Part shown: positions 28,029-36,538 of the stretch, piece after piece | Numbering within the stretch: the first letter of the stretch is position 1 | How the letters are laid out: each line of letters begins with the position of its first letter | Source: Roseomonas sp. | GTDB taxonomy: Bacteria > Pseudomonadota > Alphaproteobacteria > Acetobacterales > Acetobacteraceae | Assembly (NCBI GenBank): GCA_020249435.1 | Contig: JADCFQ010000005.1 | Span: forward strand, 62,001-126,000 | DNA length: 64,000 bases | Direction of reading: 5' to 3' | Notes under the pieces: model-generated | What the model saw: the letters and a program-made list of their open reading frames with translations, nothing else | Told to the model about the DNA's origin: nothing | Databases searched by the model: none | Made by a program: the position numbers and the translations under genes

Positions 28029-28050
28029 AAAGAGAGAGAGGGAGGATGCC

Positions 28051-29037
28051 ATGATCAGATTCACCCGCCGCGTCGCACTGCTTGCTGGGCTTGCCGCGCC
28101 GGCCATTGCGCGGGCGCAGGGTTTTCCAACGCGGCCCTTGCGCCTGGTGGTGCCTTTCCCGCCCGCAGGCGCTGCCGACATCACCGCGCGCATGGTGGCC
28201 GAACGCATGGGGCCGCTACTGGGTCAGACTGTGGTGATTGATAATCGCCCCGGCGCTGGCGGGAATATCGCTGGTGAGGCTGTGGCACGCAGCGCGCCGG
28301 ATGGGCATACGCTGTTCCTTGGTGGTGCCACGATTCTGCTGGCGAATAAATATCTTTATTACAAAGGCATGCTCTTTGATAGCATTCGCGATTTCACGCA
28401 TATCTCGCGTGTCTCAGTCGGCTCCACGCTATTTGTCGTGAATGCCAATCGGCCATGGAAAACCTTTGAGGAATTTGTGGCGGACGCCAAGCGCCGCCCA
28501 GGGCAGATCAGCGCAGCATCATCCGGCATCGGCACGATCAGTCATTTGACGATATCAAAGCTGATGAGGACAGCAGGGATCGAGGTGTCGCACGTGCCCT
28601 ATCGCGGTTTGGCGCCTGGCTTGAATGATTTGCTCGCCGGCAATGTGGATATGATTTTTGATGGCATGCCCGCGCTGATGCCGCATGTGCGCGAAGGCCG
28701 CTTGCGTGCGCTGGCGGTGGGCAGCCAGAAGCGCCAGCCGCAGGGCGCCGGGCTTGAAGATGTGCGCGGCATGGCAGAACTCATCCCCGGTTCCGACATG
28801 GATATGGAATTCTGGTATTGCATCTCTGCCGCCGCCGGTACGCCGGCGCCGATTGTGCAGGCACTGCACCGCGCGACCATCGGCGCGGCGCGCGATAAGG
28901 AATATGGCGAAAAGCTGATCCCGCTTGGTTTCAGCGCCATTTCGGATGATACGCCGGAAGGCTTTACGGAATTTGTGCGCAGCCAGGATCGCGTTTGGCG
29001 CGACCTGGTGGAAATCTCCGGCGCCAAATTGGATTAA
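28051..29037 (+). CDS. Bug/TctC-type tripartite tricarboxylate transporter receptor
   Basis: A 328-residue periplasmic receptor. It has a signal peptide (FTRRVALLAGLAAPAIARA), the family opening FPTRPLRLVVPFPPAGAADITARM, DNRPGAGGNIAGEAVA, and the SHVPYRGLAPGLNDLLAG loop. Bug proteins bind carboxylates. No TctA/TctB permease is adjacent, so it is an orphan receptor that may share a membrane partner encoded elsewhere. GGGAGG precedes ATG 28051; the longer frame has no signal peptide at its start. Confidence 0.93.
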   Translation: MIRFTRRVALLAGLAAPAIARAQGFPTRPLRLVVPFPPAGAADITARMVAERMGPLLGQTVVIDNRPGAGGNIAGEAVARSAPDGHTLFLGGATILLANKYLYYKGMLFDSIRDFTHISRVSVGSTLFVVNANRPWKTFEEFVADAKRRPGQISAASSGIGTISHLTISKLMRTAGIEVSHVPYRGLAPGLNDLLAGNVDMIFDGMPALMPHVREGRLRALAVGSQKRQPQGAGLEDVRGMAELIPGSDMDMEFWYCISAAAGTPAPIVQALHRATIGAARDKEYGEKLIPLGFSAISDDTPEGFTEFVRSQDRVWRDLVEISGAKLD

Positions 29038-29058
29038 TCGCATCAAGGGAGAAAAGCG

Positions 29059-29385
29059 ATGCTCTATGAACTTCGTATCTATCACTGCCAGCCCGGGCGC
29101 CTGCCCGATCTGATGAAGCGGTTTGACACCATCACGCTGAAGCTTTGGGACAAGCACGGCATTCGCCAGGCGGGTTTCTGGACCACGCTGATCGGCGATT
29201 CCAACCACAGCCTGACCTATATGGTGGCGTGGAAGTCACTCGCGGAACGCGAAGAAAAATGGGCGAAGTTCCAGGCCGACCCGGATTGGATCAAGGCGCG
29301 CGCGGAAACCGAAGCGAATGGCCCGCTGCTGACGAAGGTCACCAATGAAATCCTTCAGCCGACATCCTTCTCGTCGGTGAAGTAA
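29059..29385 (+). CDS. NIPSNAP family protein
   Basis: A 108-residue dimeric alpha/beta-barrel protein of the NIPSNAP family: MLYELRIYHCQPGRLPDLMKRF at the start, then WDKHGIRQAGFW and a WKSLAEREEKWAKF helix. The biochemical role is unknown; in bacteria these proteins often accompany catabolic operons. It is the last gene of the 23979-29385 operon, 21 bases after the Bug receptor, and ends at the shared prfC terminator. Confidence 0.9.
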   Translation: MLYELRIYHCQPGRLPDLMKRFDTITLKLWDKHGIRQAGFWTTLIGDSNHSLTYMVAWKSLAEREEKWAKFQADPDWIKARAETEANGPLLTKVTNEILQPTSFSSVK

Positions 29386-29416
29386 AAACAAACGGGGGGA
29401 GAGCTATTTCCCCCCG
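29386..29416 (-). terminator. Intrinsic terminator of prfC
   Basis: CGGGGGGA (29393-29400) and TCCCCCCG (29409-29416) form the stem, and on the minus strand TTTGTTTT follows (complement of 29386-29392 and beyond). The stop codon of prfC (29404-29406) lies inside the loop. The stem could also slow plus-strand transcription from the NIPSNAP gene, but no U-run exists in that direction. Confidence 0.75.
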
Positions 29417-31014
29417 CCCACCCCATGCTGTTCACGTACGGCATGGAAGCGGATCATCGGCCATTCCTCTTCCGCGCGGCGGCGGCGCCAATCGCTGCTG
29501 AAAAACGCGACCAGCGCGCCATCATGATCTTCTGCCACATCACGCCGATTGGCCTCCGCGAAACGATCCAAGGCGCCGGCTTCATCGGATACCATCCAGC
29601 GCACCTGTTCCCAGGGCGTGCCATCAAATCCCGCCGGTACGCCATATTCCACCTTCAGCCGGCTTTGCAGCACATCCAACTGCAATTGCCCGACAACGCC
29701 AACCACGGGCGGGGAGCCATCGCGCGGACGGAATAATTGCACCACGCCTTCTTCTGCCAATTGGTCCAGCGCGGTGCGAAGCTTCTTCGCCAGCATGGGA
29801 TCATCCAGCCGGATATGGCGCAGGATTTCCGGCGCGAAGGAAGGCACGCCGCGAAAATCCAGCGGCTCACCTTCCGTCAGTGTATCACCGATGCGCAGCG
29901 TGCCGTGATTGGCAATGCCGATCACATCGCCGGGCCAGGCTTCTTCCGCCACTTGCCTGTCTTTCGCGAAGAAAAACAGCGGCGCATTCACCGGCACCTG
30001 CTTGCCGGTACGGCTTTGGCGCAGCCGCATGCCTTTAGTCAGCCGCCCGCTGCATAGCCGCACAAAGGCCACGCGGTCGCGGTGATTGGGGTCCATATTC
30101 GCCTGGATTTTGAAGACAAAGCCGGTCAGCTTTTCCTCACCGGGTGTGACCAGACGCTGATCCGCCGGCCGCGCGCGCGGTGGCGGCGCATGACGCGCAA
30201 GCCCATCCAGCAAATGCGCAATACCGAAATCCCGCAGCGCCGAGCCAAAAAATACCGGCGTCAAAGACCCTTCCAGAAAACGCTCCGCGTCGAATTCCGG
30301 ATAGCCAGCGCGGGCGAGCAAGACTTCCTCGGAAAGCGCCAAGGCCCTTTCGTCACCAACCAGTGCCGCGAGTTTCGGGTCTTCCGGAGAGTCAAGCTGG
30401 ATCGGTTCGGCGCCTTCTGCGACAGGCAGAAAGCGATCGGTCGCCAAATCATAAACCCCAGCGAAATCAGCGGCGCGGCCCACCGGCCAGGCGGCAGGTG
30501 TCGCGTCCAGCGCCAGCAGGTTCTGGATTTCATCGAGCAATTCAAAAGGCTCGCGCGCTTCGCGGTCCATCTTGTTGATGAAGGTGATGATGGGAATATC
30601 GCGCATGCGGCACACTTCGAACAATTTGCGCGTTTGGCTTTCAATCCCCTTGGCGGCATCCAGCACCATCACCGCGGCATCAACCGCGGTCAGGGTGCGA
30701 TAGGTGTCTTCAGAAAAATCCTCGTGACCTGGCGTGTCGAGCAAGTTGAACACCACGCCATCACGCTCAAACGTCATGACCGAGGTCGCGACCGAAATGC
30801 CGCGATCCTGTTCGATCTTCATCCAATCCGAACGGGTGCGCCGCGCATTGCCCTTGGCGCGCACCGCGCCGGCAAGCTGAATGGCGCCGCCCTTCAGCAG
30901 CAGTTTTTCCGTGAGCGTGGTTTTGCCCGCGTCAGGATGGGCAATGATGGCAAAGCTCCGCCGACGAGCGGCTTCTTCGGCGATGCGGGCGGCGGGAATG
31001 GCGGTATCAGACAT
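29404..31014 (-). CDS. prfC: Peptide chain release factor 3
   Basis: A 536-residue translational GTPase that recycles RF1/RF2 from ribosomes. It has G1 AHPDAGKTTLTE, the RF3-specific GAVRAKGNAR region, G3 DTPGHEDFSEDTYR, G4 NKMD, followed by domain 2 and an RF3 C-terminal domain (about 390-520). The length is typical for RF3 and distinguishes it from EF-G. It is transcribed alone and has its own terminator. Confidence 0.96.
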   Translation of the reverse strand: MSDTAIPAARIAEEAARRRSFAIIAHPDAGKTTLTEKLLLKGGAIQLAGAVRAKGNARRTRSDWMKIEQDRGISVATSVMTFERDGVVFNLLDTPGHEDFSEDTYRTLTAVDAAVMVLDAAKGIESQTRKLFEVCRMRDIPIITFINKMDREAREPFELLDEIQNLLALDATPAAWPVGRAADFAGVYDLATDRFLPVAEGAEPIQLDSPEDPKLAALVGDERALALSEEVLLARAGYPEFDAERFLEGSLTPVFFGSALRDFGIAHLLDGLARHAPPPRARPADQRLVTPGEEKLTGFVFKIQANMDPNHRDRVAFVRLCSGRLTKGMRLRQSRTGKQVPVNAPLFFFAKDRQVAEEAWPGDVIGIANHGTLRIGDTLTEGEPLDFRGVPSFAPEILRHIRLDDPMLAKKLRTALDQLAEEGVVQLFRPRDGSPPVVGVVGQLQLDVLQSRLKVEYGVPAGFDGTPWEQVRWMVSDEAGALDRFAEANRRDVAEDHDGALVAFFSSDWRRRRAEEEWPMIRFHAVREQHGVGGGK

Positions 31015-31063
31015 GATGCGGCGGGGGTTAGCATCAGAAGCGGCGCTTGTCGCGCGCCGCCTA

Positions 31064-31336
31064 TCAAGCCGCCTGTTTCTTCAGCCAATCACGCAGCGCC
31101 TTGTTCACGCGCGTTTGCCAGCCGGGGCCGGTGGCACGGAGCCGATCCAATAGATCCGGGTCCAGACGGAGCGTCACCTGGCGCTTGGCCTCGGCCAAAG
31201 GCGGACGCCCCCGGCGGATAAGCCGCACCCCATCCTTGATCTCCGCCTTGGCGAAGAATTCGTCGGTCAGTGCCGGCGCATCATCGGGATCAACCCAGGT
31301 GCTGACGCCAGCGCGTTTCTTCTTCGGCATGGGCAT
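31064..31336 (-). CDS. brnA: BrnA-family antitoxin
   Basis: A 90-residue antitoxin. An N-terminal toxin-binding region includes WVDPDDAPALTDEFFAKAE, and a C-terminal ribbon-helix-helix is seen as KRQVTLRLDPDLLDRLRATG followed by WQTRVNKALRDWL. BrnA neutralises BrnT and represses its own promoter. It overlaps the toxin gene by 47 bases on the same strand in another frame, the usual brnTA arrangement. ATG at 31330 (third codon) is an alternative start. Confidence 0.93.
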   Translation of the reverse strand: MPMPKKKRAGVSTWVDPDDAPALTDEFFAKAEIKDGVRLIRRGRPPLAEAKRQVTLRLDPDLLDRLRATGPGWQTRVNKALRDWLKKQAA

Positions 31337-31562
31337 GCCTCATGGAAATGATGCGGCGGGCCGCGCCGCGCGGAGTCCAAACCAGAACCACCAGCCGACC
31401 CTGCAAGAGCCCGGCGGAGATAAAGCGCTTCTCACCATAGTCGCGCCGCTCGTCTTCAAGCGTAGCGTGCAGCCCGGCGAAAATCTGCGCAGCATCAGCG
31501 AAATCCAACCCACGCTCGGCCAGCGTTTTCGTGCGCTTGGCGGGATCGAAGGTGATGCGCAT
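31290..31562 (-). CDS. brnT: BrnT-family ribonuclease toxin
   Basis: A 90-residue type II toxin of the RelE-like BrnT family. It contains ITFDPAKRTKTLAERGLDFADAAQIF, DERRDYGEKRFISAGLLQGRLV with the catalytic Arg region, and RRIISMRHAHAEEETRW. The family cleaves mRNA and inhibits translation. It is the first gene of the pair. No good ribosome site precedes ATG 31562, and the predicted promoter lies so close that the message may be nearly leaderless. Confidence 0.93.
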   Translation of the reverse strand: MRITFDPAKRTKTLAERGLDFADAAQIFAGLHATLEDERRDYGEKRFISAGLLQGRLVVLVWTPRGAARRIISMRHAHAEEETRWRQHLG

Positions 31563-31568
31563 GGATTA

Positions 31569-31597
31569 AATGTAGCTACAAAAATATAGGGCTGCAA
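31569..31597 (-). promoter_or_regulatory. Predicted sigma-70-type promoter of brnTA
   Basis: On the minus strand TTGCAG (-35, complement of 31592-31597) and TACATT (-10, complement of 31569-31574) are separated by exactly 17 bases. Transcription should begin close to the brnT ATG at 31562, predicting a very short or leaderless transcript. Confidence 0.6.
31571..31580. promoter_or_regulatory. Palindromic operator candidate for BrnA
   Basis: TGTAGCTACA is a perfect ten-base palindrome overlapping the predicted -10 element and ending nine bases before the brnT start codon. A ribbon-helix-helix repressor such as BrnA typically binds short palindromes at this position, so this is a natural autoregulation site. 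Confidence 0.6.
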
Positions 31598-31666
31598 CAG
31601 GTATCACCGGATCGCCCGCCGCCATAAGCCTTACTAAGCGCAGCCCTTCGGGCTATCAGCCCCCGC

Positions 31667-32437
31667 ATGATTCCCACCAACATCCCCCCCGCTGCGCTGG
31701 TCACGGGCGCTGGCAAGCGGCTCGGCCGTGCCATGGCGCTTGCGCTTGCCAAAGCCGGCTTTGATGTCGCCATCCATTACGCCGCCAGCGCCGATGCGGC
31801 GGAAGCGACGGCGAAAGAAATCCGCGCCCTTGGCCGACGCGCCATTACGCTGCGCGCCGAGCTCGGCCAGGAAGCGGAAGTGGCGCGGCTCATTCCGGAT
31901 GCGACCAAGGCGCTTGGGCCGCTTGGTGTATTGGTCAACAACGCCTCCACCTTCGAACGCGATGAATGGCATGACGTAACGCGCGATTCCTGGGACCGGC
32001 ATATGGAGCCCAATCTGCGCGCGCCCTTCGTGCTGACGCAGGATTTCGCCAAGGCGCTGCCGGATGCGGCACAGGGCTTGGTTGTGAATATGCTGGATCA
32101 GCGGGTCTGGTCGCTGACGCCGCATTTTGTCTCCTACACCGTATCAAAGGCGGGGCTTTGGGCGCTGACGCAAAGCCTGGCGCTGGCGCTGGCGCCGCGC
32201 ATTCGGGTGAATGCGATCGGGCCCGGCCCCGCCTTGCCCAGCCCCCGCCAATCCCAGGAACATTTTGACCGGCAGGCCGAGGCGACACCACTTTCACGGC
32301 CAACCAGCCCGGAAGAAGTGGCGCGCGCGCTGATCGCGATCCTGTCCCTGCCATCCATGACCGGGCAGATGATCGCGCTAGATGGCGGGCAGCATCTGCA
32401 ATGGTCGCCCACGTTCGGGCAGGAACCCTTGGAATGA
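31667..32437 (+). CDS. SDR oxidoreductase, pteridine/dihydromonapterin reductase-like
   Basis: A 256-residue SDR with an atypical cofactor loop TGAGKRLGRAMA (Arg in place of the usual Gly-Ile), as in the FolM/PTR1 pteridine reductase group. NNASTFERDEW replaces NNAG, and the active site is SYTVSKAGLWALT with LDQRVWSLTP before it. It overlaps folB by four bases, supporting a role in pterin or folate reduction; the exact substrate is inferred. A short hairpin with a TTCG loop lies in its leader. Confidence 0.85.
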   Translation: MIPTNIPPAALVTGAGKRLGRAMALALAKAGFDVAIHYAASADAAEATAKEIRALGRRAITLRAELGQEAEVARLIPDATKALGPLGVLVNNASTFERDEWHDVTRDSWDRHMEPNLRAPFVLTQDFAKALPDAAQGLVVNMLDQRVWSLTPHFVSYTVSKAGLWALTQSLALALAPRIRVNAIGPGPALPSPRQSQEHFDRQAEATPLSRPTSPEEVARALIAILSLPSMTGQMIALDGGQHLQWSPTFGQEPLE

Positions 32438-32826
32438 GCTTCGCCCCAGATGCCGCGGCGGGGCTGCGGCTGGTTTTCGTGCGCAACCTGGAAGTCCAGG
32501 CCCTGCTTGGCGTCTATGCGCATGAGGAAACGCGCCCGCAGCGCGTGATCCTCGATCTGGAATTGGCGGTGGAGGACCAGGAAGCCCCCGCAGCCGAAGG
32601 GCCGGACCGGCTTTCCCGCGTGGTGGACTATGCCGCCGCAGCCGAAACCGCGCGGCGGATCGCGACTTCCGCCCATGTGCGCCTTGCTGAAACCCTGGCC
32701 GAGCGCATCGCCATCAGCCTGTTGGAAGACCCCCGCATTAAGCGCGTCAGGGTGGGGGTCACCAAGCCGGACGCGATGCCCGGTGGCATCAACGTCGGCG
32801 TTGTCATTGAAAGATCACGATTTTGA
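32434..32826 (+). CDS. folB: Dihydroneopterin aldolase
   Basis: A 130-residue enzyme of folate synthesis that cleaves dihydroneopterin. VRNLEVQALLGVYAHEETRPQ carries the family's substrate-binding Glu, VVDYAAAAE is the conserved central segment, and the C-terminal VGVTKPDAMPGG includes the catalytic Lys. ATG 32434 overlaps the SDR stop (ATGA). The reading frame is a normal length for FolB. Confidence 0.93.
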   Translation: MSFAPDAAAGLRLVFVRNLEVQALLGVYAHEETRPQRVILDLELAVEDQEAPAAEGPDRLSRVVDYAAAAETARRIATSAHVRLAETLAERIAISLLEDPRIKRVRVGVTKPDAMPGGINVGVVIERSRF

Positions 32827-33111
32827 CATCTCCGCCGCTGCGGATTGTCCACCGCCGAAAAACCACGCCGAAAAGCTTTTTGCGGCTGACCGGAAAATCC
32901 CCCCTTGACGGCAAAGCGGGATTGCGACTCAGGATAAAAACGAAATAAATCAATAATTTAATTTGTTACAGCCGGGCCGCCACAAAACTGGGCAATGGCT
33001 TAGAATCATTGTGTAACATAGTCTTAACTGAATTGTCTTGGCGGCTTCCCACAGGTTTATCCACAGGTTTCGTGGACAAATTCGTCCCCCCTTTGCCATA
33101 AGCCAAGAACC
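32827..33111. other. AT-rich intergenic region upstream of uvrC
   Basis: There is no gene in this 285-base gap. It contains a short imperfect hairpin after folB (GCCGAAAAGCTTTTTGCGGC), then an unusually AT-rich patch (about 32935-33035) and a DnaA-box-like cluster at 33045-33085. It must hold the uvrC promoter. It may also be a DnaA-binding locus. Confidence 0.55.
33047..33066. repeat. Direct repeat of ACAGGTTT/TTATCCACAGG type around a DnaA box
   Basis: TTCCCACAGG is followed by TTTATCCACAGG, so CCACAGGTTT occurs twice with a 12-base period (about 33049-33070). TTATCCACA at 33057-33065 is an exact match to the consensus DnaA box. TTTGTCCACG, on the opposite strand about ten bases later, is a two-mismatch relative. 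Confidence 0.55.
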
Positions 33112-34998
33112 ATGACCGAAACACCGCCATCCGCCCCCGAAAGCCCCTCCTTCCAGGGGCTGGCGGTGCTGGAAGCGGCCCTGCCGACCCTGCCGCTCAC
33201 CCCCGGCGTCTATCGCATGCTGGATGAGAAGGGGGAGGCGCTTTACGTCGGCAAGGCGCGGTCGCTCAGAAAGCGCGTTACCTCTTACACCCAGCTTGCC
33301 CGCCTGCCGGAACGGCTCCGGCGCATGGTGTTCGAAACGCGGTCCCTTGAAGTGGTGACCACAGCGTCCGAGGCCGAGGCGCTGCTGCTGGAAGCCAATT
33401 TCATCAAGCGCTTCCGCCCGCGCTTCAACATCGTCCTTCGGGATGACAAATCCTATCCCTGGCTGGTGATCACGGAAGACCACCCTTTTCCGCAGATTGC
33501 CAAGCATCGCGGGGAAAGGCGGAAGGGTGCTTCCTATTGGGGGCCTTTTGCGTCGGTCTGGGCGGTCAATCAGACCTTGGCGGCGCTTCAGCGCGTGTTT
33601 TTGCTGCGATCCTGCCGGGATACGGTATTTGATACCCGGACGCGGCCGTGTTTGCTGTTCCAAATCAAGCGCTGCTCCGCGCCCTGTGTGGATCGAATCT
33701 CGCAGACCGATTACGCGGCGCTGGTGGCGGAAGCCAAGCAATTCCTATCCGGCGAAACGCCTTCCATCCAAAAGCGCCTGGCCGCTGAGATGGAAGCCGC
33801 GGCGGCGGATTTGCAGTTTGAACGCGCGGCGGCGCTCAGGGACCGTATCCGGGGGCTCACGCATATTCAGGGCAAGGATCGCGTCAATCTGGAAGGGTTG
33901 GGCGATGCGGATGTGATCGCGCTGCATCAGGCGGCGGGGCAAAGCTGCGTGCAGGTGTTTTTCTTCCGTGGCGGTCGCAATAACGGCAATCGCGCATTTT
34001 TCCTGAGCCACGCCAAGCAGGACCAAAGCCCTGAGGAAGTCATGGGCGCCTTCCTGGGTCAGCTTTATGAGGATTTGCCGCCGCCGCCCTTGCTGCTGCT
34101 GTCACATGACCCGCCCGAGGCTGCGCTGATTGCGGAAGCGCTAGCAATCAAGGCTGGGCGGCGCGTTGAATTGCGTCGCCCGCAACGCGGCGAAAAACAC
34201 GAAGCGCTGGAACATGCCGCGACCAATGCACGCGAGGCCCTGGAACGCCGCATGGCGGAAGGCACTGCCCAGGCAGCGCTGCTGGAAGGCACTGCCAATC
34301 TTTTCGGCCTGCCTGGCGCGCCGGAACGGATCGAGGTTTACGATAATAGCCATATCCAGGGCGCCAATGCCTATGGCGTCATGGTGGTGGCCGGCCCTTC
34401 AGGCTTCATGAAGCAGGGCTACCGGAAATTCGCCATCAAGACCGCCGCCAGCAATGATGATTTCGCCATGATGCGCGAAGTGTTCGAACGCCGCTTTGGC
34501 CGCGCGCTTCGTGAAGACCCGGCCCGCGCTGGCGAAGGCTGGCCCGATCTGGTGCTGATTGATGGCGGCGCCGGCCAACTTTCCGCCGCGCGGGAAATCA
34601 TGGCGGGCCTTGGCCTGGATGATCTGCCCTTGGTCGCGGTGGCGAAAGGGCCAGACCGCGATGCCGGGCGCGAATGGTTCCACATGGCAGGGCGAGAGCC
34701 CTTCCAGCTTCCTCTGCGTGACCCGGTGCTGTTCTATTTGCAGCGCCTCAGGGATGAAGCCCATCGCTTTGCCATCTCCGCCCATCGCGCCGGGCGTTCC
34801 AAGGCTTTAACGCGGTCTGAATTGGATGAGGTGCCAGGCGTGGGTGCCGCGATGAAGCGCAAATTGCTGAACCATTTCGGCTCGGCCCGAGGCGTACGGC
34901 AGGCGGGGCTCGCGGATCTGGAAGCCTGCCCTGGTGTGGGGCCGGCCATGGCGCAGCGGATTCACGACCATTTCCACCCGACTGCGGCGCTTGGCTGA
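33112..34998 (+). CDS. uvrC: UvrABC system protein C
   Basis: A 628-residue excinuclease subunit that makes both incisions in nucleotide excision repair. The GIY-YIG domain is [19 protein letters not shown] (about residues 29-47), with a cysteine cluster ([13 protein letters not shown]) near 185 and a UVR motif at about 220-250. The RNase H-like second nuclease has [12 protein letters not shown] and [11 protein letters not shown], and the C-terminal helix-hairpin-helix pair is at about 570-620. It leads uvrC-pgsA-lipoprotein-moaDE. Confidence 0.96.
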   Translation: MTETPPSAPESPSFQGLAVLEAALPTLPLTPGVYRMLDEKGEALYVGKARSLRKRVTSYTQLARLPERLRRMVFETRSLEVVTTASEAEALLLEANFIKRFRPRFNIVLRDDKSYPWLVITEDHPFPQIAKHRGERRKGASYWGPFASVWAVNQTLAALQRVFLLRSCRDTVFDTRTRPCLLFQIKRCSAPCVDRISQTDYAALVAEAKQFLSGETPSIQKRLAAEMEAAAADLQFERAAALRDRIRGLTHIQGKDRVNLEGLGDADVIALHQAAGQSCVQVFFFRGGRNNGNRAFFLSHAKQDQSPEEVMGAFLGQLYEDLPPPPLLLLSHDPPEAALIAEALAIKAGRRVELRRPQRGEKHEALEHAATNAREALERRMAEGTAQAALLEGTANLFGLPGAPERIEVYDNSHIQGANAYGVMVVAGPSGFMKQGYRKFAIKTAASNDDFAMMREVFERRFGRALREDPARAGEGWPDLVLIDGGAGQLSAAREIMAGLGLDDLPLVAVAKGPDRDAGREWFHMAGREPFQLPLRDPVLFYLQRLRDEAHRFAISAHRAGRSKALTRSELDEVPGVGAAMKRKLLNHFGSARGVRQAGLADLEACPGVGPAMAQRIHDHFHPTAALG

Positions 34999-35051
34999 AT
35001 TCTGCGGCCCAAGGGTGCCAAAAGGCTGCGTTCCGGGTTAAGGAAAGGGAA

Positions 35052-35669
35052 ATGCCAACCGACCTGCCCAATCTGCTGACGCTTTCGCGCATCGCGGCCA
35101 TACCGCTGTTGGTGGTGCTGGCTTCGATCAATACGCCGCAGGCGGATATGGCGGCCTGTGTCGTGTTTTCGCTTGCCGCCATCACGGATTACTTCGATGG
35201 CAAGATTGCGCGGGATCGCGGCGCGGTTTCCGGCTTTGGCCGCATGCTGGACCCGATTGCCGATAAGCTTTTGGTCGGCGCGGCGCTGATGCTGCTGGCG
35301 GGTTATGGGCGGCTTTCCGATGCCGGGCTGTTTCCGGCCATTGTCATCATGCTGCGCGAGATTCTGGTCTCGGGCCTCCGCGAATTTCTGGCCGAATTGC
35401 GCGTCGGCCTTCCGGTGACACCGCTCGCGAAATGGAAGACCGGGTTTCAGATGGGCGCGCTTGGCACCTTGCTTGCGGGTGATAGCGGCGCGCCGGTGGT
35501 CGGTCTTGGCTTCCTGCCGGTCTCCCTGATCGGGGAGGGGATGCTCTGGGCTGCCGCGGTGCTGACGCTGATCACGGGTTGGGATTATCTGCGCGCGGGG
35601 CTTACGCTCGCGCAGGCAGAAACGCCGACAAGCCGTGATGCACCGGCAAAACCGCCAGGGCAGTCTTGA
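35052..35669 (+). CDS. pgsA: CDP-diacylglycerol--glycerol-3-phosphate 3-phosphatidyltransferase
   Basis: A 205-residue membrane enzyme making phosphatidylglycerophosphate, the substrate of PgpA (also in this window). The CDP-alcohol transferase signature is visible as ITDYFDGKIARDRG followed by GFGRMLDPIADK. Five to six hydrophobic segments are predicted. GGAAAGGGAA lies before the ATG. It sits 53 bases after uvrC, a linkage common in proteobacteria. Confidence 0.95.
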   Translation: MPTDLPNLLTLSRIAAIPLLVVLASINTPQADMAACVVFSLAAITDYFDGKIARDRGAVSGFGRMLDPIADKLLVGAALMLLAGYGRLSDAGLFPAIVIMLREILVSGLREFLAELRVGLPVTPLAKWKTGFQMGALGTLLAGDSGAPVVGLGFLPVSLIGEGMLWAAAVLTLITGWDYLRAGLTLAQAETPTSRDAPAKPPGQS

Positions 35670-35719
35670 GTATGAACCCCGGGCAGCGCATCTTAAACAA
35701 CGAAGGGGCGGGGAAAGCC

Positions 35720-36277
35720 ATGCGACATTTTGTTTTGCTGCTTGGGGCAATGCTGGCGCTGCAAGGCTGCGGGCCGAATTGGCAGCCAAGCTGGAATACC
35801 AGCCGCAATGCCGCGATCCCTTCAGTGGATAGCCTGACGCTGCGCCGCGTGACCAGCGGCGATACCAGCGCAGAGGTGCTGCGCACGGAAAACCTCGATT
35901 ATGCGGCGATGCGCGCGCCCGCCACGCCGCCCGCGCCCATGACACCGGATGATGCGCTGCGCCTGCCCCCGCCACCGCCTCCGCCGCGCACCAGCAGTTC
36001 AACGCCGCCGCCCATGGCATCCGTGCCCCCACGCGCGCCTTCGCCGCCGGCCACGACGCCTTCCGCCATGCCATCCCCGCCGCCCGCGCGGGTTGAAGGC
36101 ACCGTGATCCCCGGTGCAGGCGGCCAGCCGGCCGGCATTGTCGCCGGCGGCAATGACCGCACCCAGGTCTTCAACCAGCCCGGCACAGCGGGTGGTGGCA
36201 TAGCGGTGCGCGATGGTGGCACCACCACCATTATCGGGCCGGGCGGGCGCATCACCTCGGTGCCCACACCGCGCTGA
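35720..36277 (+). CDS. Proline-rich lipoprotein, unknown function
   Basis: A 185-residue predicted lipoprotein. The signal MRHFVLLLGAMLALQGC contains the lipobox LQGC (Cys17). The middle (about 88-135) is almost entirely Pro, Ser, Thr and Ala, including a run of seven prolines, suggesting a periplasm-spanning or wall-associated linker. The C-terminus is Gly-rich. No catalytic motif is seen. The frame reaches back to 35666, but ATG 35720 starts the signal peptide and has AAGGGGCGGG upstream. Confidence 0.75.
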   Translation: MRHFVLLLGAMLALQGCGPNWQPSWNTSRNAAIPSVDSLTLRRVTSGDTSAEVLRTENLDYAAMRAPATPPAPMTPDDALRLPPPPPPPRTSSSTPPPMASVPPRAPSPPATTPSAMPSPPPARVEGTVIPGAGGQPAGIVAGGNDRTQVFNQPGTAGGGIAVRDGGTTTIIGPGGRITSVPTPR

Positions 36278-36283
36278 AGCGCC

Positions 36284-36535
36284 ATGCGCATTCTCTATTT
36301 TGCCTGGCTCCGCCAGAAGATCGGCGTTGCGGAAGAAGAAGTGGCACCCCCCGCCGAGATTCGCGATATCGCCGGGCTGCGTGATTGGCTGGCCACACGC
36401 AGCCCCGGCCATGCGGCGGCCCTTGCCGATGCCAAGCAAATCCGCGCGGCGGTCAATCAGGATTTCGCCACGCCGGATCATCCAGTGGCGGCGGGCGATG
36501 AGATTGCCTTCTTCCCGCCCGTCACCGGGGGTTGA
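36284..36535 (+). CDS. moaD: Molybdopterin synthase sulfur carrier subunit
   Basis: An 83-residue ubiquitin-like protein ending in VTGG, the Gly-Gly tail that is thiocarboxylated and donates sulfur to the molybdopterin precursor. ILYFAWLRQKIG at the start and DEIAFFPPVTGG at the end are typical MoaD segments. It is seven bases after the lipoprotein gene and four before moaE. Confidence 0.94.
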   Translation: MRILYFAWLRQKIGVAEEEVAPPAEIRDIAGLRDWLATRSPGHAAALADAKQIRAAVNQDFATPDHPVAAGDEIAFFPPVTGG

Positions 36536-36538
36536 GCC

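Noticed and set aside
32930-33090. Chromosomal replication origin as a firm call
   Set aside because: There is only one exact DnaA box, with no flanking origin-associated genes and no change of gene orientation. It is kept only as a lower-level finding.
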